Positions 32,755 through 43,800 of a stretch of DNA of 64,000 nt are shown piece after piece. Below the pieces are notes generated by a model. It saw only the letters and a list, made by a program, of their open reading frames with translations. It searched no databases and was not told where the DNA came from. The stretch is taken from positions 14,399,638 through 14,463,637 of the forward strand of contig OZ059900.1 of assembly GCA_964057225.1 (NCBI GenBank), given 5' to 3'. The DNA is from Auanema rhodensis. Its lineage: Eukaryota > Nematoda > Chromadorea > Rhabditida > Rhabditidae. Both the position numbers and the translations under genes were made by a program. Every line of letters starts with the position of its first letter. The stretch's first letter is position 1.

Positions 32755-32826
32755 CTCCCCGGCCGGGAATTGAACCCGGGTCTCGCATGTGACAGACGCG
32801 GATACTCACCACTATACTACCGAGGA
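32755..32826 (-). tRNA. tRNA-Asp-GTC: tRNA-Asp(GUC)
   Basis: Consensus copy. Confidence 0.96.
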
Positions 32827-33193
32827 TTGAATTTGCACTTAGAAACTTTCATTAAGAGTGTGAGTTTGAATTATAGTAGAAAAATGAAACACTGTCTCTA
32901 ACATATCTTGATTCATGGCCTACTTTATTCAAAGAGCTAATTGAAGTTTGGTGTTAGAATGAACAATTGATTAACGCTGACGTTTCAATTTTTTTCATCG
33001 TAATTGAGATAGAACATTTAAATTAAATGGAAATGTTTAACAATTTAGAAAAAAAACACAAGCTCAAATCACTTTTGAAAAAACAGAAAGTTTAAAACAA
33101 CCTTTTTTCTAATAATTATCTTTTTTATCCGACTTTTGGAAAAAAACAAAAATAGCATAACATTCAATAACGATGAATCAGAACAAAAACATT

Positions 33194-33265
33194 CTCCCCG
33201 GCCGGGAATTGAACCCGGGTCTCGCATGTGACAGACGCGGATACTCACCACTATACTACCGAGGA
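33194..33265 (-). tRNA. tRNA-Asp-GTC: tRNA-Asp(GUC)
   Basis: Consensus copy. Confidence 0.96.
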
Positions 33266-33632
33266 TTGAATTTGCACTTAGAAACTTTCATTAAGAGTGT
33301 GAGTTTGAATTATAGTAGAAAAATGAAACACTGTCTCTAACATATCTTGATTCATGGCCTACTTTATTCAAAGAGCTAATTGAAGTTTGGTGTTAGAATG
33401 AACAATTGATTAACGCTGACGTTTCAATTTTTTTCATCGTAATTGAGATAGAACATTTAAATTAAATGGAAATGTTTAACAATTTAGAAAAAAAACACAA
33501 GCTCAAATCACTTTTGAAAAAACAGAAAGTTTAAAACAACCTTTTTTCTAATAATTATCTTTTTTATCCGACTTTTGGAAAAAAACAAAAATAGCATAAC
33601 ATTCAATAACGATGAATCAGAACAAAAACATT

Positions 33633-33704
33633 CTCCCCGGCCGGGAATTGAACCCGGGTCTCGCATGTGACAGACGCGGATACTTACCACTATACTACCG
33701 AGGA
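33633..33704 (-). tRNA. tRNA-Asp-GTC: tRNA-Asp(GUC), G20A variant
   Basis: D-loop G20A. Confidence 0.94.
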
Positions 33705-34071
33705 TTGAATTTGCACTTAGAAACTTTCATTAAGAGTGTGAGTTTGGAATATAGTAGAAAAATGAAACACTGACTCTAACATATATTGATTTATGGCCTA
33801 CTTTACTCAAAGAGCTAATTGAAGTTTGGTGTTAAAATGAACAATTGATTAAAGCTGACGTTCCGTTTTTTTTCATCGTAATTGAGATAGAACATTTAAA
33901 TTTAATAGAAATGTTTAAAAATTTAGAAAAAAAACACAAGCTCAAATCACTTTTGAAAAAACAGAAAGTTTAAAACAACCTTTTTTCTCATAATTATCTT
34001 TTTTATCCGACTTTTGGAAAAAAACAAAAATAGCATAACATTCAATAACGATGAATCAGAACAAAAACATT

Positions 34072-34143
34072 CTCCCCGGCCTGGAATTGAACCCGGGTCT
34101 CGCATGTGACAGACGCGGATACTCACCACTATACTACCGAGGA
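34072..34143 (-). tRNA. tRNA-Asp-GTC: tRNA-Asp(GUC), C62A variant
   Basis: T-stem mismatch as at 32316. Confidence 0.86.
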
Positions 34144-34510
34144 TTGAATTTGCACTTAGAAACTTTCATTAAGAGTGTGAGTTTGAATTATAGTAGAAAA
34201 ATGAAACACTGTCTCTAACATATCTTGATTCATGGCCTACTTTACTCAAAGAGCTAATTGAAGTTTGGTGTTAAAATGAACAATTGATTAACGCTGACGT
34301 TCTGTTTTTTTTCATCGTAATTGAGATAGAACATTTAAATAAAATGGAAATGTTTAACAATTTAGAAAAAAAACACAAGCTCAAATCACTTTTGAAAAAA
34401 CAGAAAGTTTAAAACAACCTTTTTTTTAATAATTATCTTTTTTATCCGACTTTTGGAAAAAAACAAAAATAGCATAACATTCAATAACGATGAATCAGAA
34501 CAAAAACATT

Positions 34511-34582
34511 CTCCCCGGCCGGGAATTGAACCCGGGTCTCGCATGTGACAGACGCGGATACTCACCACTATACTACCGAGGA
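34511..34582 (-). tRNA. tRNA-Asp-GTC: tRNA-Asp(GUC)
   Basis: Consensus copy. Confidence 0.96.
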
Positions 34583-34949
34583 TTGAATTTGCACTTAGAA
34601 ACTTTCATTAAGAGTGTGAGTTTGAATTATAGTAGAAAAATGAAACACTGTCTCTAACATATCTTGATTCATGGCCTACTTTACTCAAAGAGCTAATTGA
34701 AGTTTGGTGTTAAAATGAACAATTGATTAACGCTGACGTTCCGTTTTTTTTCATCGTAATTGAGATAGAACATTTCAATTAAATGGAAATGTTTAACAAT
34801 TTAGAAAAAAAACACAAGCTCAAATCACTTTTGAGAAAACAGAAAGTTTAAAACAACCTTTTTTTTAATAATTATCTTTTTTATCCGACTTTTGGAAAAA
34901 AACAAAAATAGCATAACATTCAATAACGATGAATCAGAACAAAAACATT

Positions 34950-35021
34950 CTCCCCGGCCGGGAATTGAACCCGGGTCTCGCATGTGACAGACGCGGATAC
35001 TCACCACTATACTACCGAGGA
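34950..35021 (-). tRNA. tRNA-Asp-GTC: tRNA-Asp(GUC)
   Basis: Consensus copy. Confidence 0.96.
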
Positions 35022-35388
35022 TTGAATTTGCACTTAGAAACTTTCATTAAGAGTGTGAGTTTGAATTATAGTAGAAAAATGAAACACTGTCTCTAACATA
35101 TCTTGATTCATGGCCTACTTTATTCAAAGAGCTAATTGAAGTTTGGTGTTAGAATGAACAATTGATTAACGCTGACGTTTCAATTTTTTTCATCGTAATT
35201 GAGATAGAACATTTAAATTAAATGGAAATGTTTAACAATTTAGAAAAAAAACACAAGCTCAAATCACTTTTGAAAAAACAGAAAGTTTAAAACAACCTTT
35301 TTTCTAATAATTATCTTTTTTATCCGACTTTTGGAAAAAAACAAAAATAGCATAACATTCAATAACGATGAATCAGAACAAAAACATT

Positions 35389-35460
35389 CTCCCCGGCCGG
35401 GAATTGAACCCGGGTCTCGCATGTGACAGACGCGGATACTCACCACTATACTACCGAGGA
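35389..35460 (-). tRNA. tRNA-Asp-GTC: tRNA-Asp(GUC)
   Basis: Consensus copy. Confidence 0.96.
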
Positions 35461-35827
35461 TTGAATTTGCACTTAGAAACTTTCATTAAGAGTGTGAGTT
35501 TGAATTATAGTAGAAAAATGAAACACTGTCTCTAACATATCTTGATTCATGGCCTACTTTATTCAAAGAGCTAATTGAAGTTTGGTGTTAGAATGAACAA
35601 TTGATTAACGCTGACGTTTCAATTTTTTTCATCGTAATTGAGATAGAACATTTAAATTAAATGGAAATGTTTAACAATTTAGAAAAAAAACACAAGCTCA
35701 AATCACTTTTGAAAAAACAGAAAGTTTAAAACAACCTTTTTTCTAATAATTATCTTTTTTATCCGACTTTTGGAAAAAAACAAAAATAGCATAACATTCA
35801 ATAACGATGAATCAGAACAAAAACATT

Positions 35828-35899
35828 CTCCCCGGCCGGGAATTGAACCCGGGTCTCGCATGTGACAGACGCGGATACTTACCACTATACTACCGAGGA
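35828..35899 (-). tRNA. tRNA-Asp-GTC: tRNA-Asp(GUC), G20A variant
   Basis: D-loop G20A. Confidence 0.94.
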
Positions 35900-36266
35900 T
35901 TGAATTTGCACTTAGAAACTTTCATTAAGAGTGTGAGTTTGGAATATAGTAGAAAAATGAAACACTGACTCTAACATATATTGATTTATGGCCTACTTTA
36001 CTCAAAGAGCTAATTGAAGTTTGGTGTTAAAATGAACAATTGATTAAAGCTGACGTTCCGTTTTTTTTCATCGTAATTGAGATAGAACATTTAAATTTAA
36101 TAGAAATGTTTAAAAATTTAGAAAAAAAACACAAGCTCAAATCACTTTTGAAAAAACAGAAAGTTTAAAACAACCTTTTTTCTCATAATTATCTTTTTTA
36201 TCCGACTTTTGGAAAAAAACAAAAATAGCATAACATTCAATAACGATGAATCAGAACAAAAACATT

Positions 36267-36338
36267 CTCCCCGGCCTGGAATTGAACCCGGGTCTCGCAT
36301 GTGACAGACGCGGATACTCACCACTATACTACCGAGGA
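36267..36338 (-). tRNA. tRNA-Asp-GTC: tRNA-Asp(GUC), C62A variant
   Basis: T-stem mismatch. Confidence 0.86.
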
Positions 36339-36705
36339 TTGAATTTGCACTTAGAAACTTTCATTAAGAGTGTGAGTTTGAATTATAGTAGAAAAATGAA
36401 ACACTGTCTCTAACATATCTTGATTCATGGCCTACTTTACTCAAAGAGCTAATTGAAGTTTGGTGTTAAAATGAACAATTGATTAACGCTGACGTTCTGT
36501 TTTTTTTCATCGTAATTGAGATAGAACATTTAAATAAAATGGAAATGTTTAACAATTTAGAAAAAAAACACAAGCTCAAATCACTTTTGAAAAAACAGAA
36601 AGTTTAAAACAACCTTTTTTTTAATAATTATCTTTTTTATCCGACTTTTGGAAAAAAACAAAAATAGCATAACATTCAATAACGATGAATCAGAACAAAA
36701 ACATT

Positions 36706-36777
36706 CTCCCCGGCCGGGAATTGAACCCGGGTCTCGCATGTGACAGACGCGGATACTCACCACTATACTACCGAGGA
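36706..36777 (-). tRNA. tRNA-Asp-GTC: tRNA-Asp(GUC)
   Basis: Consensus copy. Confidence 0.96.
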
Positions 36778-37144
36778 TTGAATTTGCACTTAGAAACTTT
36801 CATTAAGAGTGTGAGTTTGAATTATAGTAGAAAAATGAAACACTGTCTCTAACATATCTTGATTCATGGCCTACTTTACTCAAAGAGCTAATTGAAGTTT
36901 GGTGTTAGAATGAACAATTGATTAACGCTGACGTTCCGTTTTTTTTCATCGTAATTGAGATAGAACATTTCAATTAAATGGAAATGTTTAACAATTTAGA
37001 AAAAAAACACAAGCTCAAATCACTTTTGAGAAAACAGAAAGTTTAAAACAACCTTTTTTTTAATAATTATCTTTTTTATCCGACTTTTGGAAAAAAACAA
37101 AAATAGCATAACATTCAATAACGATGAATCAGAACAAAAACATT

Positions 37145-37216
37145 CTCCCCGGCCGGGAATTGAACCCGGGTCTCGCATGTGACAGACGCGGATACTCACC
37201 ACTATACTACCGAGGA
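37145..37216 (-). tRNA. tRNA-Asp-GTC: tRNA-Asp(GUC)
   Basis: Consensus copy. Confidence 0.96.
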
Positions 37217-37583
37217 TTGAATTTGCACTTAGAAACTTTCATTAAGAGTGTGAGTTTGAATTATAGTAGAAAAATGAAACACTGTCTCTAACATATCTTG
37301 ATTCATGGCCTACTTTATTCAAAGAGCTAATTGAAGTTTGGTGTTAGAATGAACAATTGATTAACGCTGACGTTTCAATTTTTTTCATCGTAATTGAGAT
37401 AGAACATTTAAATTAAATGGAAATGTTTAACAATTTAGAAAAAAAACACAAGCTCAAATCACTTTTGAAAAAACAGAAAGTTTAAAACAACCTTTTTTCT
37501 AATAATTATCTTTTTTATCCGACTTTTGGAAAAAAACAAAAATAGCATAACATTCAATAACGATGAATCAGAACAAAAACATT

Positions 37584-37655
37584 CTCCCCGGCCGGGAATT
37601 GAACCCGGGTCTCGCATGTGACAGACGCGGATACTTACCACTATACTACCGAGGA
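37584..37655 (-). tRNA. tRNA-Asp-GTC: tRNA-Asp(GUC), G20A variant
   Basis: D-loop G20A. Confidence 0.94.
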
Positions 37656-38022
37656 TTGAATTTGCACTTAGAAACTTTCATTAAGAGTGTGAGTTTGGAA
37701 TATAGTAGAAAAATGAAACACTGACTCTAACATATATTGATTTATGGCCTACTTTACTCAAAGAGCTAATTGAAGTTTGGTGTTAAAATGAACAATTGAT
37801 TAAAGCTGACGTTCCGTTTTTTTTCATCGTAATTGAGATAGAACATTTAAATTTAATAGAAATGTTTAAAAATTTAGAAAAAAAACACAAGCTCAAATCA
37901 CTTTTGAAAAAACAGAAAGTTTAAAACAACCTTTTTTCTCATAATTATCTTTTTTATCCGACTTTTGGAAAAAAACAAAAATAGCATAACATTCAATAAC
38001 GATGAATCAGAACAAAAACATT

Positions 38023-38094
38023 CTCCCCGGCCTGGAATTGAACCCGGGTCTCGCATGTGACAGACGCGGATACTCACCACTATACTACCGAGGA
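38023..38094 (-). tRNA. tRNA-Asp-GTC: tRNA-Asp(GUC), C62A variant
   Basis: T-stem mismatch. Confidence 0.86.
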
Positions 38095-38461
38095 TTGAAT
38101 TTGCACTTAGAAACTTTCATTAAGAGTGTGAGTTTGAATTATAGTAGAAAAATGAAACACTGTCTCTAACATATCTTGATTCATGGCCTACTTTACTCAA
38201 AGAGCTAATTGAAGTTTGGTGTTAAAATGAACAATTGATTAACGCTGACGTTCTGTTTTTTTTCATCGTAATTGAGATAGAACATTTAAATAAAATGGAA
38301 ATGTTTAACAATTTAGAAAAAAAACACAAGCTCAAATCACTTTTGAAAAAACAGAAAGTTTAAAACAACCTTTTTTTTAATAATTATCTTTTTTATCCGA
38401 CTTTTGGAAAAAAACAAAAATAGCATAACATTCAATAACGATGAATCAGAACAAAAACATT

Positions 38462-38533
38462 CTCCCCGGCCGGGAATTGAACCCGGGTCTCGCATGTGAC
38501 AGACGCGGATACTCACCACTATACTACCGAGGA
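38462..38533 (-). tRNA. tRNA-Asp-GTC: tRNA-Asp(GUC)
   Basis: Consensus; last complete copy before G1. Confidence 0.96.
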
Positions 38534-38900
38534 TTGAATTTGCACTTAGAAACTTTCATTAAGAGTGTGAGTTTGAATTATAGTAGAAAAATGAAACACT
38601 GTCTCTAACATATCTTGATTCATGGCCTACTTTACTCAAAGAGCTAATTGAAGTTTGGTGTTAGAATGAACAATTGATTAACGCTGACGTTTCAATTTTT
38701 TTCATCGTAATTGAGATAGAACATTTAAATTAAATGGAAATGTTTAACAATTTAGAAAAAAAACACAAGCTCAAATCACTTTTGAAAAAACAGAAAGTTT
38801 AAAACAACCTTTTTTCTAATAATTATCTTTTTTATCCGACTTTTGGAAAAAAACAAAAATAGCATAACATTCAATAACGATGAATCAGAACAAAAACATT

Positions 38901-38919
38901 CTCCCCGGGCGGGAATTGA
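38901..38919 (-). pseudogene. tRNA-Asp 3' fragment at G1 joint
   Basis: The last 19 nt of the tRNA with one substitution (CCGGGC for CCGGCC) run straight into the 3' end of element G1. Confidence 0.85.
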
Positions 38920-39110
38920 TCAGCCAGGCCTTAAGGATACTAATGGCGACGCGCGCCACCACTCCGGACCAGAAAAGAAAGAAAATGATGATAGCAGGCC
39001 AGGCGACGGAACTGCTGACAGACGTCAGCCTGTTCCACATATGGACGGTCGCCGACCGGCAACCCGCGACCGACTTCCAGCTGGGACAAATCGAGGAGGA
39101 AGAAGGATAA
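38919..39110 (+). pseudogene. C-terminal ORF remnant before the G1 LTR
   Basis: 64 codons, more GC-rich than the surroundings, ending EEEEG-stop next to a purine-rich run (GAGGAGGAAGAAGGA) that could serve as plus-strand primer. No motif is recognised. It could be the end of pol or of a 3' accessory protein; it shares a faint TRATT...KK...TELL pattern with the end of the L2 214-aa ORF. It starts abruptly at the array joint. Confidence 0.5.
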
Positions 39111-39368
39111 CAGCTGCACGAGGTGAATTCATAGTTTTTCTTTTCTTCTCTTTTCTTTTCTTTTCTTTTTCTTTTTATATTGTTTTCATTTTTTTTAATA
39201 TTATTCCTATTACACTATTATTCCTATTCTAGTATTCTAATTCTAATTCATTTATATATATATTTTTTTCTCTTTTGTTTCTTTTCCTTAAAAGGTCTAA
39301 TTTCTTATAGCTGAGGTCAGCTACTTTTTCAATATAAGGCATGTTCCATACGTGTCTTATAAAGAAGG

Positions 39369-39387
39369 CGGTTGACAACGTCAACCG
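39369..39387. other. Inverted repeat in G1 LTR
   Basis: CGGTTGAC-AAC-GTCAACCG, an 8-bp perfect stem upstream of the TATA box; possibly a factor site. Confidence 0.5.
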
Positions 39388-39472
39388 ACTTTTGGTTAAT
39401 AGAATTCAATAAGAAACTAGACCTGAACTACTTTTTGTATAAATTCAATTATATTTGTAATTAATATTTTGC

Positions 39473-39480
39473 TATATAAA
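39473..39480 (+). promoter_or_regulatory. G1 LTR TATA box
   Basis: TATATAAA, followed by CCCCTGAG and an imperfect inverted repeat GAGAAAGC/GCTTTTCTC. L2 has TATATAAACCTGAG in the same place. Confidence 0.65.
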
Positions 39481-39577
39481 CCCCTGAGAAAGCAACTAGG
39501 TTGGCTTTTCTCATAACATGTAGTTTCATTTATTTGATTATTGTATTTTGCTTTTATAGTTGTATTTCCATATTCTG

Positions 39578-39583
39578 AATAAA
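39578..39583 (+). promoter_or_regulatory. G1 LTR poly(A) signal
   Basis: AATAAA about 100 bp after the TATA box, as expected for the end of R. Confidence 0.55.
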
Positions 39584-39681
39584 CTTCTTTTTCTCTACTC
39601 TCTGTTACTTTTACAATGGCATTCACACTATTAAAGTCCATATGGTTACCTAGCCGGAACCCTAGGAACCAATATGGAACG

Positions 39682-39702
39682 TGGAGGTTCCACCGAGATT
39701 CG
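39682..39702 (+). other. G1 primer binding site (tRNA-Gln)
   Basis: TGGAGGTTCCACCGAGAT is complementary to the conserved 3' end (ATCTCGGTGGAACCT-CCA) of metazoan tRNA-Gln, with correct tRNA geometry. It directly follows the LTR. Confidence 0.75.
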
Positions 39703-39720
39703 TCTATAAGAGACGAATCT
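39696..39720. other. Hairpin overlapping the G1 primer site
   Basis: A 10-bp perfect stem (AGATTCGTCT/AGACGAATCT) with a 5-nt loop overlaps the last bases of the primer site, so primer access could depend on RNA folding. Confidence 0.6.
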
Positions 39721-40812
39721 CTATGGACCATTGCCGCTACTTTTCTCACCTTTAAATTACTTTCTCTTTCTTTGAAATCCTTTTTACTCTAAAAATTTAT
39801 CTTGATTTCATATCCAAAAATTCTAATTAAATTTTATATTTCAAACTTTCAAGTCAATTTTGTATCTAAAACAAAAACTCCAATTTAATCTAGTAATTCG
39901 AATTTATCTCTAAATATCATTCTTCTAACATCATTTCTGATATATCTATTGGAAAAAAAAATGTCTTATACATATTATCTATTACAATCTATATTCCTAC
40001 TTTGTTCCTCTACTTTCCTGTATGTTTAAAGCATATAATGCATGAAAACTCTTTTTGGAACAAGCATATCAAAATATTTAACCACGAATAATATTAAAAA
40101 CTATCAATTCATGAAATATCTTAAAGACATTTATTCATATTGCAACACTTACCCATAAGTCATCTTGAAAACATCTTATCACAAGCTAAATTTTGAAAAT
40201 ATCTATTCATAAATCATTCTGAAAACATTGATTCATAAACAAAACCACTATTCTTGATATCTAACGCATTTTTATGAGAAAGCCCCGTGAGAAACAATAC
40301 CAGACATTCTCGGGACATCGCGCGGAGGCGTACACTTTTTGATATAAGACGCGCAATCATTTGAAATTAACCCTTTTTGGTCCCGTATGTGAATTAAAGA
40401 ATATTTTGAAGTTGAGTGGTCCCACCTAGCAAGACCCAGGGGAACAGAAGTAACGTTAAAAGGGAACGTCTTTTGGGGGTTTGCTTAGGTAAGAGAAGTC
40501 TGGAAAAGTGAGTATGAGAAGCCTGTGTACCTGATCTTGTCCATGACTGAAAAGGAGCAATACACAGACCACTGTCTCATATCTCATGCCTCTTCGAGAG
40601 ATAAGAACTTGGTCCTTTGCTAAAGGTCACACGTAGTTGCGGACTCGTGTATGAACCTGACCAGGCTATTCTCCGACTAGAGACCCGCTGCAGGCTGGCC
40701 CCCTGACAGGAACAGGAGTCGCGCATACCAACCCCATATTGTCTCTTACGTTTTGTATAATATAAGCTCAGTCTTCGTTGGTTAATAATTTCCTTCCAGG
40801 AAACCAACAAAG
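39703..40812 (+). other. G1 long 5' leader
   Basis: About 1.1 kb with no credible gene: AT-rich to about 40260, then more balanced. It probably holds packaging and dimer signals. A likely intron lies at its end. Confidence 0.6.
40499..40799 (+). other. Possible leader intron in G1
   Basis: A strong donor (TTAG|GTAAGAG) and acceptor (TTTCCTTCCAG|G) bound 301 bp ending 13 bp before the gag ATG. Splicing would bring the leader close to the start codon. The acceptor alone could also serve for trans-splicing. Inferred from sequence only. Confidence 0.4.
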
Positions 40813-43800
40813 ATGGCTGACGCAGCGAATCAAAACCCTCCGCCGGGAAATATTGCCCAAAATGCTACGAATAGCGCAGAGAAAACTCAGACAGTGGAAG
40901 CAGCACTGCATAGAAACCAAAGAAAAAGAGGACCACCGGATGCATTCCGACCAGATGCGAAATATCCGAAAACGAACGCGAAATCAAAGAAATTACCCCC
41001 TATTCCGGGTACACCGCTAACTGCTAAGCAACTTTATACTACTGCTATTAAAACTACTAGGCATGCAATTAGCTTGAATAAGAATAAAACATCATCCAGT
41101 AAATCTACGCCCAAACGCTCTTCTCACTCTCCAAAAACAGTTGTTAATACCGGCACTAACACTTGTCCTCCAAATCACACTTCTCCTCAACGCCTTGTTC
41201 AAACCGCAAATGCGGAAATCCTCACCTCTCCTATTCCTAGAAACTCTCCCTTTTCCACTGATCAATCTTTGCACGGGCACTCTCTGTCTCCTGTCTCTTC
41301 TTCGTCAGACAATAACGTAAATTTGACTTCGAATGTTACAGAGCAGAGAAGTCGCCCTCAAATGGCAGAGCAGATGGAGCAAGACAACTCTCCTATTGCA
41401 AGAGCCCACAACGTTTCTATTCGCCATCACAAACCTACGCTTTATGATGGATCGGTTCCATTCAACCTCTACATGCAAAGACTAGAAGGATATTTCGATG
41501 CCCTTCAAGTCCCTATTGCCGAGAGACTTTCCCATCTCTATCTACTTCTCGGAACGGATAGAGCCGCTGAAGCTCTTCGAACTATACCAGCAGAAGACTT
41601 ACGCCAGGGATGGAACCACGTCAAACGCATACTATCGGAGAAATTACAACCTCCAGAAAAGAGAGATGCAGCATTCACAAAACTCACTCATTTGAAACAA
41701 GGAGAGCACGAAACGGTACAAAATTTCGCTCAACGCTGCAGAAACCTTGCCTATGAATCATGCAACATGGACTCCACAGCCGATGAAAGAATACTACGAG
41801 TTTCATTCTTAGGAGGACTACGAAAGACTTTAAGAACACATGTCAATAACCGCAGCCCTATCACCTTTGATGCAGCCGTGACTATTGCCGAAACTGTGGA
41901 AGCTGACGAGGATCCTTCGCTCTTGGTCAACAACTTGATTAAAGACGTGGAACAACTAGAGATTACTAACGGTCTCATAAACCACATGAGAGCATCACAA
42001 CAGGAGAAAATCTATGACGGATCACAAACACACCAATCAAGAACATTCTATGGAAATCAATCAAGACCACAACACCCACAAGAGCAATGGAATCAAAGAA
42101 GAGGAGGATACCGCTCACCAAGATACCAAGAGGATCGACAAAATAACCGTCACAACTTCAGACAGGATAACAGAAACAATGGATATCAACGAGGATACAA
42201 CAATTATCGTAGCCCCCAACGGTACGATAGATACAATGATCGATACAACAGCAGAGGAAACGATCGATATGATAGCAGAAGGAACGATCGACAGGAGCAC
42301 AGAGGAAACGACCGATACAACCGCGGAAACTGTCCTGATCGCGGATTTCAACAACGAAATCGCAGCACTTCATATGGACCACATAACAGGCACAGAGATC
42401 GCACAAGAAGCCCCAGCGTCCGTTTTCACGTTAACAAAGTAGAAAAGGAAACAGTCAAAACAAAGAAGACACTTCCGTTCATACCGCTATTCTTATCCGT
42501 CATTGCCCTATCTATGATACCTTGCCAGGCAGACAACACCTATCAACTCTGCATTGGCAAACGAGGAGGTATTTTCCTCGAACCACCTCGCCCAACCACC
42601 TGCTCAGACTATGCACACAAGGACGGAGTCGAGATAAAAACAGTGGAACTATTCGCAGAAAATATGAATTACAAGGAATGGGAAGCATGGAAATGCGCCA
42701 AGGAAATCTATAAAACGTGCGCCCACGACTTATTCTTCATCAGGGAAAATAACGTTACATTACTCCGAATAGAACCAGCCACTCCACAAGAATGCCAAAC
42801 AGCCATTCAAGAAAGACGACACATGGATAACGACCTCAATCGCGAAGCACCAGGACTATTCAAAGCCCCTATGCCATCTAATACACAATCAAAATCGTTT
42901 TGGGCATCCTCTTGCACAACCAAGTCAAGATTCACCTTAGAAAGAGGAATGATGACTAGCCTACACGATGACACTATAATCTCCGACTTATTCATCAACA
43001 CTGAAGGATGCACTAAGCAACAAGGAGTATGCAACACCACCAACGCAGTTATCACATGGATCCCACCCAATGATCATCGAAATTGCGACTACACGACATT
43101 AGGGAAATTCGAAGCACTAATCAACAATGATACTGTATTAATCTCGGAAATACAAGGGGCATTCATTCTCAAAAACAACACGCCAGACCCTACAGCTACA
43201 AGATGTATGAATACAAGCATCTACTCAACTGATAGTGGTACGTACATTTCCATCAAGGACTTAAAAACACACCGACGTCAAAAGAGGATGGCACCCCAAG
43301 AATACCCTACGAGATTCTTCAATATCACTATCTACAAATCACTTCGCCTCACAGACAGTTCTACAGGTATACTACCTATGTACCAGACATATCGAAATAG
43401 GAAAAGACTGGACAACGCTTATAACCTTATGGAATATCTCAAGACATCTAGCGTACACATAGGTTTCATCAAATTCCTACAACTAGATTCATCAAAACTG
43501 AAGAACCGACTCTTATGGCACAACTACACTGACATCAACATGGTTATCCTGCACACACTTGCAGAAGCTGAGATTCGACTTTCTACGAAAATTGCCATCG
43601 AACACCTACTGCCATCAGAGATCACGGCAAAACTCAGCAAGCAAATCACTATCAGCGACTTTGCCACACGTCTACTCAACTACGAAGGCGATTATCTCGA
43701 CCGAGCAAGACAAATAGCAATTGAAATAGCTCACACACCTACCACTCTGGCAACAGGAGAGACTATTCCATCAATGGAGGACTATCTGTACCAACTGTAC

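Larger units (their letters stand above)
23229..38919 (-). repeat. tRNA-Asp tandem array, block 5 (35 units)
   Basis: The longest and most regular block: 35 complete units with a period of 438-439 bp. Diagnostic substitutions repeat at 4- or 5-unit spacing from about 31 kb onwards. G20A tRNAs lie at 31877, 33633, 35828 and 37584, and C62A tRNAs at 32316, 34072, 36267 and 38023, with steps of 1756, 2195 and 1756 bp. The block ends inside a tRNA at about 38919, at the joint with element G1. Confidence 0.95.
39124..39681 (+). repeat. LTR of G1 (5' limit uncertain)
   Basis: The 3' limit is set by the primer site at 39682 and by L2, whose LTR ends in the same ATGGAACG. The 5' limit is taken as the TG after the purine run; a second possibility is TGAGGTCAGCT at 39312. 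It contains a TATA box, a hairpin downstream of it and AATAAA. AGCTGAGGTCAGCT and GGCATGTT-CATAC are shared with L2. 39111-39311 is pyrimidine-rich and non-coding. Confidence 0.65.

Noticed and set aside
23229..38919. Regularly spaced direct repeats resembling a giant CRISPR array
   Set aside because: The repeat is a full 439-bp unit with a tRNA gene; there are no short repeats with unique spacers and the context is eukaryotic.
38843..39232. 129-codon frame across the left G1 joint
   Set aside because: Chimera of tRNA-array and element sequence in the less convincing frame.
39663..39681. GGAACC...GGAACG repeats as a separate small repeat
   Set aside because: Better explained as the conserved 3' terminus of the G1/L2 LTR, since the primer site follows in G1 and the array follows in L2.
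39417..39749. 110-codon minus-strand frame over the G1 LTR and primer site
   Set aside because: Lies across promoter, poly(A) signal and primer site; no protein signature.
42014..42442. 142-codon frame overlapping G1 Gag
   Set aside because: Out of frame with the capsid and generated by the same repetitive codons; no independent support.
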